Shown: positions 8,288 to 17,664 of the stretch, one piece after another
How positions within the stretch are numbered: the stretch's first letter is position 1
How the letters are laid out: each line of letters opens with the position of its first letter
Assembly (NCBI RefSeq): GCF_000023825.1
Contig: NC_013061.1
Span: 372,001-436,000, forward strand
Reading direction: 5' to 3'
Source: Pedobacter heparinus DSM 2366
GTDB taxonomy: Bacteria > Bacteroidota > Bacteroidia > Sphingobacteriales > Sphingobacteriaceae
Length of the DNA: 64,000 bases
Translations under genes and position numbers: made by a program
Notes under the pieces: model-generated
What the model was told of the DNA's origin: nothing
The model's database searches: none
What the model saw: the letters and a program-made list of their open reading frames with translations, nothing else

Positions 8288-9889
8288 ATGAAAGAAATAT
8301 TGAAACATTATAAATCCCCGGTGATGGTTGCATTGTTGCTCTTTATCAGTGCGTTTATTGGCTGCACAGATAAGTTTGATGAATTGAACACACCCGAAAA
8401 TCAATTACCGGAAGAAGAGATTAATTCTGCAACGGTTGGACAGGCCTTTGGTTATGCACAATATTACGGGCTGGGTGCTACTTATGTTCAGGTGCAGGAA
8501 AACCTGCATGCCCATCTGTTTGCCCAATATTTTACAACCAATGTAGCTACCTTCAGTACGGAACGTTATGTACCTAACGGTACCTGGGTAGATCTTTTCT
8601 GGAAAGAATTTTATACCAAGCCGGCATTAATGCAGTTTACCACAGAACAGGTAACTAAGGCCAACAATATGGTACTGGCCAATGCCATAGCAAAAGTTTG
8701 GCGTGTAGTGATCTACCATCGCATGACCGATTATTTCGGGCCGGTTATTTATTCAAAATTTGGCAACCAGCAAACCAGTGTGGCCTTCGATTCGCAAAAG
8801 GACATCTACTATGACTTTTTTAAAACACTGGACGAAGCCGTTGAAGTATTTAAACAAAATCCCTCGGGCAATGCATTTGGTACTTACGACCAGGTTTACG
8901 CCGGCAGTGCTGCTAAATGGTTAAAATTTGCCGGTTCTTTGCGGTTAAGGCTGGCCATGCGCCTGGCCTATGCAGACGGGCCCAAAGCGAAAGCAGAAGC
9001 TGAAAAAGCAATTGCTGACGGTGTTATCTTAACCAATGCCGAAAATGCAGGGGTATTATCCACCCTTAACAGCACCAATATCCTGTCACGCATTACCTAT
9101 CTTGTAAATGATTTCCGTGCAAATAGCAGCATGCTGAGTGTGTTAAAAGGCTATAATGATCCGCGTTTAAGTATTTATTATTCTCCCGCCGCTACCGGCG
9201 GACAATATGCCGGGTTGCGCAATGGGCTGGCTGCTGCTGACAGGGGTGCTGTTGTAGCACCAACTACTTCATTTGTAGGCCCGCAATGGATTGGTAATCC
9301 GCCAAGGCCGGGAACGGTAAACCCTACACTTGTACTTACGGCATCCGAAGTTGCATTTTTGCGTGCGGAAGGTGCTTTAAGGAACTGGAACATGGGCACG
9401 GGTACAGCCCAGAGCTTTTACAATTCAGGGATCAGTCTTTCCCTTACACAAAATGTAACCGGTATCACCAATACGCAGATTACGGCTTATCAAAATACCC
9501 TTACCACACCAGTACCCCTGGCAGATAAATGGAATTCCCCGGCAATGAGCAATATTCCGGTATTGTACAACCTGGCTGGAAGTTTTGAACAGCAACTGGA
9601 GCAGATCATTACACAAAAGTGGCTGGCCATTTATCCCGACGGTTATGAGGCATGGGCAGAACGCAGGCGCACAGGCTATCCAAGGGGTTATGCACTCATC
9701 GGATCAGATAATCCCGACCTGTCGGCCACAGATCTGGCCAGAAGGGTAATTTATGCACCCTCAGAAGTTACGACCAACAGGGATGCTTACCAGGCTGCCC
9801 TGGGCTTACTGGGTGGGGCCGACAATATGAAAACAAGGGTATGGTGGGATCAGAAACCATTATCGGCTTATCCAACACCAACAAATTAA
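8288..9889 (+). CDS. SusD/RagB-family lipoprotein (SusD-like_2 type)
   Basis: About 533 residues from the ATG at 8288. An ATG at 8264 would add eight residues, and I prefer 8288 because it gives a compact signal peptide. The lipobox is FIGC, followed by TDKFDELNTPEN. The C-terminus has the SusD helix segment (QKWLAIYPDGYEAWAERRRT). This places it in the second SusD subfamily rather than with classical SusD. It would form the lid over the SusC barrel at 4875, from which it is separated by only a few bases, and bind glycan at the cell surface. Confidence 0.9.
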   Translation: MKEILKHYKSPVMVALLLFISAFIGCTDKFDELNTPENQLPEEEINSATVGQAFGYAQYYGLGATYVQVQENLHAHLFAQYFTTNVATFSTERYVPNGTWVDLFWKEFYTKPALMQFTTEQVTKANNMVLANAIAKVWRVVIYHRMTDYFGPVIYSKFGNQQTSVAFDSQKDIYYDFFKTLDEAVEVFKQNPSGNAFGTYDQVYAGSAAKWLKFAGSLRLRLAMRLAYADGPKAKAEAEKAIADGVILTNAENAGVLSTLNSTNILSRITYLVNDFRANSSMLSVLKGYNDPRLSIYYSPAATGGQYAGLRNGLAAADRGAVVAPTTSFVGPQWIGNPPRPGTVNPTLVLTASEVAFLRAEGALRNWNMGTGTAQSFYNSGISLSLTQNVTGITNTQITAYQNTLTTPVPLADKWNSPAMSNIPVLYNLAGSFEQQLEQIITQKWLAIYPDGYEAWAERRRTGYPRGYALIGSDNPDLSATDLARRVIYAPSEVTTNRDAYQAALGLLGGADNMKTRVWWDQKPLSAYPTPTN

Positions 9890-9913
9890 AATCTAATTTA
9901 AAATTTATGAGTT

Positions 9914-12112
9914 ATGAAAACTTTAAAAAATAAGATTATAATGCTGTTTTTCCTGGTGCTGTATATTTTTACAGGCTGTAAGCAGGCAGATCTGCGTGAG
10001 CAAAAAGGTGCTGATGTAGCAGGCACAATGGCCGGGCCAATGGGCTTATTATCGGTGGTCAGCCCTGTTCAGCTCAAAAATTTTGATTATCCGGTGGGCA
10101 GCACCAACCGGCTTTTTCTGGGGGTGGCCTGTGGAAATTTTGATGGCAGTGGCATCGCCACCATGGCAATGGTCAAAAGGGCAACCAGCCATGTGATATT
10201 TATGCGCTCGGCAAACGATGGCAGTCATTACCAAATCCCTTTTTCTTTTGATGTGAGCACCGCTGGCAATGATTTTAAAGGGATTGCAGCCGGAGATATG
10301 AATGGTGATGGAGTTGATGAACTGATCATACTAAGAAATGGTGCCGGGATTACCAATATCCTGGTTTACAAAATCCCGCTTAATTTCTCGGGAGCTGTTA
10401 CTTTGCTGGCTTCCATACAGGTAGGTTCCGGCCTTTACAATTATAAAGGAATTGCTGCGGGTGATTTTGACGGCGATGGCAAAGCTGAACTTGTGGTAGC
10501 AAAAGATGCACACTCGCAATTCATTTTTTATGCACTTTCTGGCAGCTCCCTGGTCTTGAAAGGATACATTAATCTTCCGGATGGAGCAGCGGTAAATCAA
10601 TGGGGAGGGGTAGCGGCAGGCGATCTGGACGGCGATGGTAAAGCAGAATTCATGGCAGTACGAAATGGCAGCGGTAGTGATGATGATATCCTGGTTTATA
10701 AAGTTTCCGGTACAAGTACCTGGACTGTTAACGCAGCAGGAAGTTTTAATTATGCAGGTGGCACTACCCATTACCCATGGTTAGGAGTTACAATTGGTGA
10801 ATTTGACCAGGATAAAACCAATGGAAAAGAATTTGTCCTGTACAAAAACAGCAGTTCTTATTTTAGCTATCATCATTACAATGGTACAGGAACTGCACCC
10901 AGCCTGCTGAGTACGCAGGATTTCTCCAGTGAAACAGCATGGCCCTGGACGGGTATTGCGGCCGGACAGACCATTATTAATGTGGGTGGCGACCAGCTGG
11001 TAGGTGTAAGGCAAAAAACGGGGGGTACTACCCTGGGTGTGTTCGGAGATATACAGACCAGATTTAATGCTAAAAAACTGAATTTATCCCGTAACGGTTT
11101 CAGTTTTGGGTCTTATCACCAGGCATTTATGCGAAATGCAGACGGCAGCCTGAATGTGGCCGGCCTGAAAACATTTTGTGAAACCAATAAAATCTACACT
11201 TTTGCCTTTATGGTAGCAGATCGCTGGATTGATCCCTCTACTGGTACCTACCCTCCCAAAGGGACGGAATATAAGGCCTTGATTGAATTTTTAGAACTGC
11301 TTAAATCCAGTGGATCGCCAATTAAGGTAATCCCTGTATTGGTTCCCCCAAGTGAAAGTGGCCCTACCCCAAGTTACCTGCCGCAGCCGGGAGATTCACC
11401 TTATATTGGCAGTACCGAACTTGGTGGCAGCATCAACGATGAACGTGCCCTTTTTTCTGGTGGCCCCGGCAATCCTAATGCGAATGACTTTGCTGCATGG
11501 TTTAAACTGTTGGGTATACTGGCCAATAAGTATCCAAATCTTGCCGGAATCAATATTGATGATTTTGACCACAATACCAATGAAACTGGGACGAAGATTT
11601 TTACCCGTGTAATGCTGGGTAAAATGATAAAGAACCTGCGTGAACAAAATCAGGATATTGCTTTTATACCTACTGCTTATTATGCGGTTACCACAGGTCA
11701 GAACTGGGTAAGGGAGTATACAGATGGTTTTATCTTCTACTTTAGAAATGAAAAAACAAAGAACCCCACTACAATAATCCCTCCTGATGTAACAAGGACA
11801 GGTACCGCATGGAATATGCACGGGGCAGTGGTGCTTCCTTCCTCAGATATTGCTGGCGGACAGAACCTGGTCAATACAGAGATTAACGATTTTTCAGCAT
11901 GGCAGGCCAATGCATACAGACTGCTGTTTCTTGGCATTTATGCCTCTACGCATAGCCAAAGTACCACTGCACCCACTGCTTTTACAACAGATAAGTTGAT
12001 GGGGGTTGCAAAAACGAATGCGAAGGTACACGGACTGATGATCTATACCACGCAAAGCCCCGGTACACCAATTGGCTCAGCGGTATATGCACGGTTTAAT
12101 TCCTGGTGGTAA
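9914..12112 (+). CDS. Surface lipoprotein: FG-GAP/VCBS repeats plus TIM-barrel-like domain
   Basis: 732 residues with lipobox FTGC. The N-terminal half (about 60-390) contains FG-GAP/VCBS-type repeats with calcium-loop motifs GDMNGDGVDE, GDFDGDGKAE and GDLDGDGKAE, consistent with an integrin-like beta-propeller. The C-terminal half (about 395-730) looks like a TIM-barrel hydrolase, with acidic strand ends such as NLAGINIDDFDHN. It is the third gene after SusC/SusD, the position of surface glycan-binding proteins or enzymes. An endo-acting glycoside hydrolase is possible, but I cannot assign a GH family. A terminator follows directly. Confidence 0.8.
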   Translation: MKTLKNKIIMLFFLVLYIFTGCKQADLREQKGADVAGTMAGPMGLLSVVSPVQLKNFDYPVGSTNRLFLGVACGNFDGSGIATMAMVKRATSHVIFMRSANDGSHYQIPFSFDVSTAGNDFKGIAAGDMNGDGVDELIILRNGAGITNILVYKIPLNFSGAVTLLASIQVGSGLYNYKGIAAGDFDGDGKAELVVAKDAHSQFIFYALSGSSLVLKGYINLPDGAAVNQWGGVAAGDLDGDGKAEFMAVRNGSGSDDDILVYKVSGTSTWTVNAAGSFNYAGGTTHYPWLGVTIGEFDQDKTNGKEFVLYKNSSSYFSYHHYNGTGTAPSLLSTQDFSSETAWPWTGIAAGQTIINVGGDQLVGVRQKTGGTTLGVFGDIQTRFNAKKLNLSRNGFSFGSYHQAFMRNADGSLNVAGLKTFCETNKIYTFAFMVADRWIDPSTGTYPPKGTEYKALIEFLELLKSSGSPIKVIPVLVPPSESGPTPSYLPQPGDSPYIGSTELGGSINDERALFSGGPGNPNANDFAAWFKLLGILANKYPNLAGINIDDFDHNTNETGTKIFTRVMLGKMIKNLREQNQDIAFIPTAYYAVTTGQNWVREYTDGFIFYFRNEKTKNPTTIIPPDVTRTGTAWNMHGAVVLPSSDIAGGQNLVNTEINDFSAWQANAYRLLFLGIYASTHSQSTTAPTAFTTDKLMGVAKTNAKVHGLMIYTTQSPGTPIGSAVYARFNSWW

Positions 12113-12135
12113 AATAATTTAATTTCGCTTTCAGG

Positions 12136-12164
12136 GGTGTCCGGTTTACCGGGCACCTTTTTTT
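12136..12164 (+). terminator. Rho-independent terminator of the first SusCD operon
   Basis: GGTGTCCGG (12136-12144) pairs with CCGGGCACC (12149-12157) through a TTTA loop, with one G-T pair, and is followed by seven T residues (12158-12164). Confidence 0.85.
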
Positions 12165-12167
12165 ATG

Positions 12168-12179
12168 ATTTACGTACAC
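12168..12179. promoter_or_regulatory. CG-centred palindrome, site 2 (ATTTACGTACAC)
   Basis: A weaker member of the palindrome set, with the TACGTA core and one strong half (GTACAC). It lies just after the terminator at 12136-12164, at the head of the intergenic region that precedes the heparinase-like gene. Confidence 0.4.
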
Positions 12180-12256
12180 GTTTGTGTAACAACTTAGTTT
12201 ATTTTCGAAAGAAATGGTAGGCAAGCCTTTGATTTTTAAATTATATGATTATTTTC

Positions 12257-12268
12257 GGTAACGTTAAC
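12257..12268. promoter_or_regulatory. CG-centred palindrome, site 3 (GGTAACGTTAAC)
   Basis: A variant with the TAACGTTA core, 65 bases before the heparinase-like ATG. It keeps the central CG and the GG/AC flanks of the other sites. It may be bound by the same regulator or by a close relative. Confidence 0.4.
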
Positions 12269-12292
12269 GTATTCGATTAGGTAACGAATACG
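12268..12292. promoter_or_regulatory. Inverted repeat upstream of the heparinase-like gene
   Basis: CGTATTCG (12268-12275) and CGAATACG (12285-12292) are a perfect 8-bp inverted repeat with a 9-base spacer. It begins at the last base of palindrome site 3 and lies 41 bases before the ATG. The spacing suits a dimeric regulator. As RNA it would be a weak hairpin. It is unlike the other sites and may mark a second regulator. Confidence 0.4.
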
Positions 12293-12333
12293 GACGGTTA
12301 TTAAAAAATAGTTTATCATTTAACACACCCCAA

Positions 12334-15300
12334 ATGAAACTAAAATTTAGCCTGATCCATGTATTCATGGTCCTGATGTTATTGGGACATACTAATGCCC
12401 ATGCCGGCCGGATCTATGGTGGCTTCTATACCGCTGAAAAAATAGCCAATGTAAGAAGCAATTGTAACAGATATGATTGGGCTGCAAAACAAAGGGACCG
12501 GTTTATTGCCCAGGCAAAATACTGGCTGGCCAAAGATGACGAAACGCTATGGGCCATGGTTCCCGGACAGGACCTGCCGCGATGCATAGATGTTACCTTT
12601 GACAGGCTGACCGAGGGCCCTAAATTTTTAGGTTGTCTGAAATGCGGACACAACATTTCAAAATATGGTAATTATCCATACAATCCTGAATTCGAGCAAA
12701 AGCCCTGGAAATTGACCTGCCCTTCCTGCGGCACTGTTTTTCCTACCAACGATTTTGGTAAATATTATAAAAGTGCCATTGATGAACATGGTCTTTTTAA
12801 TCCGGCAAGTGGCGACAAGAGCCTGCTTTACAACCTGGAACATCCTGATCCAAAAGATCCGCTGCATAAATATGGTGTAGACGATGGATTTGGTTATGTA
12901 AATGAAAATGGGCGGTCGTACAGGTTCATCGGATATTATACCTGGAAGTACTGGGACCATATTAATGCAGGACTCAACGCCCTGGCAAATGCATTTTTGT
13001 ATACCGGAGATCAGCGCTACGCACATAAGGCGGCAATTTTGCTGGACCGCATAGCGGATGTTTATCCCGACATGGATTGGGCGCCTTATTCAAAAAAAGG
13101 CTGGTACCATTCGGATGGAGGGACAAACAGAGGTAAAATAGAGGGAGCCATCTGGGAAACCGGTACAGTTCAGGGCTTTGCAGATGCTTATGATAAAATT
13201 TTAAGTGGTACGGTTAATGATGCTTCACTTTATTCATTTTTAAAAAAGCAATCGTTGAAATATAAACTGCCCGGGGCCAAAGGCACACGGGACCTGTTTG
13301 TAAAAAATGTTGATGACGGAATCTTGCGTACAGCTTTTAAAGGCGTGCTTTCAAAACAGATCTGGGGCAACCAGGGTATGCACCAGTTAACTGTTGCCAG
13401 ATGTGCAGTAGCTTTAAATACGGCCCCTGAAACTACGGAATGGCTCGATTGGTTGTTTACCCATGATGGAGGAAACATTCCGGGCCTGATGATCCGTAAC
13501 CTGGACAGAGATGGTACTACCGATGAAGGTGCTCCGGGGTATACTTATATGTGGGGAAACCTGATCGCCAAACTCGGGGTGCTCCTGGCTGACTACAAGA
13601 GTTATACCAAGCACGATATTTTTGCCGAATATCCTCAGTTCAACGCTACATTTATGGCGGCCTACCGCATGTCTGTATTAGGGATTTCGATACCTAATAT
13701 CGGCGACGCAGGCGCTACAGGTACGGTTACCAACAGTTATATCGACCCCAATTTTATTGCCCTGGGGTATTTTTATACCAGAGATCCGCAAATGGCAATT
13801 GCAGCCTACCGGGCAAATGGTAATTCTGTAAAGGGGCTGGGAATGGACATCTATTCCAAAGATCCTGAATCACTGAGCCGGGAGATCAAAAGCGTTGCAG
13901 AAAAGAACCCCGCAAATGACGGAAGAGGGGGATTGATGAGCGGATTTGGCCTGGCCTCACTGGAAATTGGTAAAGGCACATCGGGCATTGCACTGGCCAG
14001 CAATTTTGGACGGAGCATTAAACATGCACATCCGGATATGCTCAATTTTGACCTGCTGGCTTATGGCAACTGGCTTGCGCCTGATCATGGATACCCCGAA
14101 TATGCAACAAAATGGCCAAGTAACAACGAATGGACAGGCAGTACGCTTTCGCACAACCTGGTATTTGTAAACGGGCTTCCGCAAAAGGAAGTATGGGGCG
14201 GACATACCCGGATGTTTAAACAGCTGAAAGGATTTGGGGCTTTTGAACTTGATGGAAAAAAGGCCTATCCGGATGTAAAGGAATACAGTCGGACAATGTT
14301 GTTGATCGAAGGACCCGATACCGGCAATGCCTATGCAATAGATATATTCCGGGTATTGGGTGGTCATGATCATCTGTACAGTTTTCATGGCCCGCCAGGA
14401 ACGATCAGTACCGAAGGATTAAAGTTAAAGCCCCAGCAGGGAGGAACTTATGCCGGAACTGAAGTAGCCAAAGGTACGCTTGCCAAAGGTTTTCCAATTG
14501 GTTATTCACATTTATACAATGTTAAAAGAGACACCATTCCTCCCCCACAATTTATGCTCGACTGGAAAGTGGAGGATGGCTACAGAAATGTTAAAGCAAC
14601 AGACCATCTGCATTTGCGTATGTACGCGTTGAACCAGGTGGATGATGTGGCCTTGGCCGATGGTGATCCACCACAGAATAAAACGGGTAATCCTAAAACG
14701 CTCGGTTATGTTTTAATGCACCGCGCAGCACCAGCGCTAAACAGTAATTTCGTTAACCTGATTGAACCTTATAAGCAAAACCCCTTTATCAAATCCGTAA
14801 AACGTTTGGATGAGGGGAAAAACATGCAGGTATCGCTAAAGATAGAACATGTAAACGGAGAGATAGATTATATCCTTTATAATCCGGATTCAACACAAAC
14901 TATGCAGACTGCAGATGGATTGAAAATGGATGGGACCCTTGGCTATGTGAGACAAAAGGGGGGTAAGCCTGTTGAAGGGATCCTGCTGAATGGCAAACGG
15001 CTCAGCTATGCAAACATGAACCTGATAGCTGCAGGACCGATCAGGGGAAAAGTGGTGAAAATGAACAGGGAATTAAAGGGGGGAGGATGGCTGCTGGTTG
15101 ATCAGCAGCTACCTGTTGATGGAAGTTTAAACGGATCTCAGCTCATGGTCAGCACAGAAGGGAAACGCGATGCCTGCTATTCAATTGTCGGCATTGAGCG
15201 TCAGGGCAATTTAACCAGGGTTTACTGCGGCCCCATTACTTTTGTTAATGATTATAAAGGTGAAAATTATAAAGAAGGATTGATGTATGACTTTGAAGAA

Positions 15301-15351
15301 GGCGCTGCATTTACCATTACTTCTCATAAAATATGGAAACAAAAAATTTGA
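12334..15351 (+). CDS. Secreted heparinase II/III-family protein (putative polysaccharide lyase)
   Basis: 1005 residues with a signal peptide (cleavage near AHAG). Two CxxC pairs at about 107-140 (CLKC and CPSC) make a zinc-ribbon-like insertion in the N-terminal region. The alpha-toroid carries IWETGTVQGFADAYDKI and GNQGMHQLTVARCAVAL. The beta-sandwich half begins with the family signature AHPDMLNFDLLAYGNWLAPD (about 568-587), with the His typical of heparinase II/III-like lyases. It is longer than classical heparinase II (about 770 residues). Lyase activity on a uronic-acid polymer is plausible, but the substrate cannot be read from sequence. Its upstream region holds three regulatory-looking repeats. 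Confidence 0.85.
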   Translation: MKLKFSLIHVFMVLMLLGHTNAHAGRIYGGFYTAEKIANVRSNCNRYDWAAKQRDRFIAQAKYWLAKDDETLWAMVPGQDLPRCIDVTFDRLTEGPKFLGCLKCGHNISKYGNYPYNPEFEQKPWKLTCPSCGTVFPTNDFGKYYKSAIDEHGLFNPASGDKSLLYNLEHPDPKDPLHKYGVDDGFGYVNENGRSYRFIGYYTWKYWDHINAGLNALANAFLYTGDQRYAHKAAILLDRIADVYPDMDWAPYSKKGWYHSDGGTNRGKIEGAIWETGTVQGFADAYDKILSGTVNDASLYSFLKKQSLKYKLPGAKGTRDLFVKNVDDGILRTAFKGVLSKQIWGNQGMHQLTVARCAVALNTAPETTEWLDWLFTHDGGNIPGLMIRNLDRDGTTDEGAPGYTYMWGNLIAKLGVLLADYKSYTKHDIFAEYPQFNATFMAAYRMSVLGISIPNIGDAGATGTVTNSYIDPNFIALGYFYTRDPQMAIAAYRANGNSVKGLGMDIYSKDPESLSREIKSVAEKNPANDGRGGLMSGFGLASLEIGKGTSGIALASNFGRSIKHAHPDMLNFDLLAYGNWLAPDHGYPEYATKWPSNNEWTGSTLSHNLVFVNGLPQKEVWGGHTRMFKQLKGFGAFELDGKKAYPDVKEYSRTMLLIEGPDTGNAYAIDIFRVLGGHDHLYSFHGPPGTISTEGLKLKPQQGGTYAGTEVAKGTLAKGFPIGYSHLYNVKRDTIPPPQFMLDWKVEDGYRNVKATDHLHLRMYALNQVDDVALADGDPPQNKTGNPKTLGYVLMHRAAPALNSNFVNLIEPYKQNPFIKSVKRLDEGKNMQVSLKIEHVNGEIDYILYNPDSTQTMQTADGLKMDGTLGYVRQKGGKPVEGILLNGKRLSYANMNLIAAGPIRGKVVKMNRELKGGGWLLVDQQLPVDGSLNGSQLMVSTEGKRDACYSIVGIERQGNLTRVYCGPITFVNDYKGENYKEGLMYDFEEGAAFTITSHKIWKQKI

Positions 15352-15407
15352 TCAGCCGGCCTTTTAGAAAATAAATTTGAAAATACAGAATTTACTCCCT
15401 ACCTTAC

Positions 15408-15419
15408 GGGTACGTTACC
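15408..15419. promoter_or_regulatory. CG-centred palindrome, site 4 (GGGTACGTTACC)
   Basis: Left half GGGTAC as in the best sites, right half GTTACC. It lies 101 bases before the first gene of cluster A and is the only candidate operator for that long gene array. Confidence 0.5.
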
Positions 15420-15520
15420 GTTTTGTGCAGCTTTCTCCGTTAGCGTATGCTTGAAGATGGCCCTGCAGAGAGCTGGTTTTGAACGTTTTTTGACACATAA
15501 ATAAAATTAAAACTAAAAAA

Positions 15521-17638
15521 ATGAAGAGTGTTTTTGTTGGCAGACATGTCCGTTTATCCGTTCTGTTTACTTTATTCGGTGCAACCTGTCTGGCACAGCG
15601 TTATCCAGGGCCGCTTTCTCCGGAGCAGTCGTTGAGCAAGTTAAAAATTGTGAACGGGTTTAAAGTGCAGTTATTTGCTGCCGAACCTTACGTGCTAGAT
15701 CCGGTAGCTTTGGAATTTGATGAACAGGGCAATGCCTATGTGGTAGAAATGCCCGATTATCCTTATGAGGTTGAGCCTGGAAAAGGAAAGGGCCGTATCC
15801 GTCTTTTAAAAGATACCAATGGCGATGGCCGTGTAGATAAATCGACAATATTTGCGGAAAATGTTACTGAAGCTACCAGTATTTTGCCCTGGAAAGGCGG
15901 ACTTATTGTTACTGCAGCCCCCAATATCCTTTACTTGAAAGATACTGACGGAGATGGCAAAGCTGACGTTAGGGAAGTGCTTTTTTCCGGCTTTTTTCAG
16001 GACAATTCAGAAGCACAGGTTACCAGTTTGCGCCTGGGCATAGACAATTGGATTTATGCAAACAACCGTGGACAAAGTGGGATGGTCACTTTCAGCAAAA
16101 CTCCCGGAGCCCCACCTGTTTCTGTACGCGGAGCAGATTTCCGGTTCCGGCTGGATAAAAATAAATTTGAGCTGGAAACCGGCCCGGGTCAGTTTGGCCA
16201 GGCCATTGACGATTGGGGACACCGGTTTTTTACAGAAAACTCTATTCACATCCAGCAATCCATCATTCCGTGGAGATATACGCACAGACACCCTTACCTG
16301 GGCCTTTCTAAATTTGTGGTAAACATTTCTGATCATCAGGAAATCATGTTCCAAAAAACTGAGGCACCATACTGGAGGGCCGAAAGGACCAGACGCCGTA
16401 ATCAGAACTTCAAGGAAGCAAACGTAAATAGAGTAGAGTACGCCGATGGCCACTTCACTGGTGCCTCTGGCGGAACCATTTATACAGGTGACGGTTTTCC
16501 AAAAGAATACCAGGGCAATTTTTTTGTAACAGATGTATCAGGTAACCTTGTACATAGAGATATACTTAGTGCCGTAGATAAAAGCCCGGTTATGGTGGCT
16601 AAACGTGGCGCGCAGGAAAAAGATGTGGAGTTTTTATATTCTACTGATACCTGGTTCCGTCCGATCACCTTTACAACAGGTCCTGATGGATATTTGTATT
16701 TACTGGATTATTACAGACAACATATTGAGACTCCGGTTTCAATAGATGACGACCTGAAAGCGGATATGGATTTCATGGCCGGAAGTGATAAAGGCAGGAT
16801 TTACCGCATTTTACCTGATAATGCAAATGTTAAAAATGTAAAAGTAGACCTTAAAAATACGAGCAGCGCCAAACTTGTTGCAGTACTTGCCCATCCCAAT
16901 GGCTGGTGGCGCAGCCAGGCTCACAGACTCCTGATCGAGCGTGGCGATAAATCTGTAGTTCCGGCTGTTAAAGCCTTGCTGAATACCAGTAGGGATGCAA
17001 GGGCCAGGCTTCATGCCATCTATGTGCTGGAAGGATTAGATGCATTAGATGCAGCGGTGGTAAAAAAAGGGTTGCAGGATGCTGAGCCCGGTGTACGCGA
17101 AAATGCCGTTATACTGGCCGAACGTTTTCCTGAATGCTTGCCGCAGGTGGTACAGAAAATCAATGATCCGGCAAACAGGGTAGCCTTTCAGGCAGCCCTA
17201 AGTTTAGGCGAGTTCAATGGTAAAGACGTTGTTCCGGCACTTGCAAAGGTAATTGCCCAATATGGACAGGATTCATGGTTCAGAATAGCTGTTTTAAGCT
17301 CTAATGCAGGTTCTTCGGCAGAATTGCTGACTGCATTGGTTCAGCAGCCGTCTTTCTCCCAGAAAGAAGAGGCATGGAAACTTGGTTTTCTTGAAGACTT
17401 ATCGGCAATTGTTGGTGCAAGAAATAACAAAGAGCAGGTGCATGCTTACCTCGAAACCTTATCACAGCCGGCCCTGGAAAAAGGAGCATGGCAGACAAGC
17501 CTGTTAAAGGGATTGAAAAAGGGCCTGGGTAAAGCTACTGGTGCAAATGCCGCATTAAAAGACGCTGTTGGCAATATAAAAACGGATTCTGGTGCTGATG
17601 TCAAAGCTTCAGTTTTGAAGTTGAAAACTCTGTATTAA
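15521..17638 (+). CDS. DUF7133 / PVC-type sugar-dehydrogenase-like propeller with HEAT repeats, secreted
   Basis: 705 residues with a signal peptide (CLAQ near 26). Residues about 35-430 match the 'putative membrane-bound dehydrogenase' domain (TIGR02604/DUF7133), a beta-propeller related to soluble glucose dehydrogenases. Signatures include AAEPYVLDPVALEFDEQGNA, calcium-type DTDGDGKAD, DFRFR and YYRQHIETP. Residues about 450-700 are HEAT-like repeats. Planctomycete relatives end in a haem-binding CxxCH domain. There is no CxxC here: the only cysteines are at the signal peptide and in PECLPQ. A HiPIP gene follows after 26 bases and may supply the electron acceptor. It is a close paralogue of the protein at 51031. 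Confidence 0.85.
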   Translation: MKSVFVGRHVRLSVLFTLFGATCLAQRYPGPLSPEQSLSKLKIVNGFKVQLFAAEPYVLDPVALEFDEQGNAYVVEMPDYPYEVEPGKGKGRIRLLKDTNGDGRVDKSTIFAENVTEATSILPWKGGLIVTAAPNILYLKDTDGDGKADVREVLFSGFFQDNSEAQVTSLRLGIDNWIYANNRGQSGMVTFSKTPGAPPVSVRGADFRFRLDKNKFELETGPGQFGQAIDDWGHRFFTENSIHIQQSIIPWRYTHRHPYLGLSKFVVNISDHQEIMFQKTEAPYWRAERTRRRNQNFKEANVNRVEYADGHFTGASGGTIYTGDGFPKEYQGNFFVTDVSGNLVHRDILSAVDKSPVMVAKRGAQEKDVEFLYSTDTWFRPITFTTGPDGYLYLLDYYRQHIETPVSIDDDLKADMDFMAGSDKGRIYRILPDNANVKNVKVDLKNTSSAKLVAVLAHPNGWWRSQAHRLLIERGDKSVVPAVKALLNTSRDARARLHAIYVLEGLDALDAAVVKKGLQDAEPGVRENAVILAERFPECLPQVVQKINDPANRVAFQAALSLGEFNGKDVVPALAKVIAQYGQDSWFRIAVLSSNAGSSAELLTALVQQPSFSQKEEAWKLGFLEDLSAIVGARNNKEQVHAYLETLSQPALEKGAWQTSLLKGLKKGLGKATGANAALKDAVGNIKTDSGADVKASVLKLKTLY

Positions 17639-17664
17639 TCGTTAAAAAATTAAACTATACCCAA

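Noticed and set aside
12334-15351. Naming the lyase-like protein as heparinase II or giving it heparin specificity
   Set aside because: Only family-level features are visible, the protein is much longer, and no sulfatase or known heparin gene neighbour occurs in the window.
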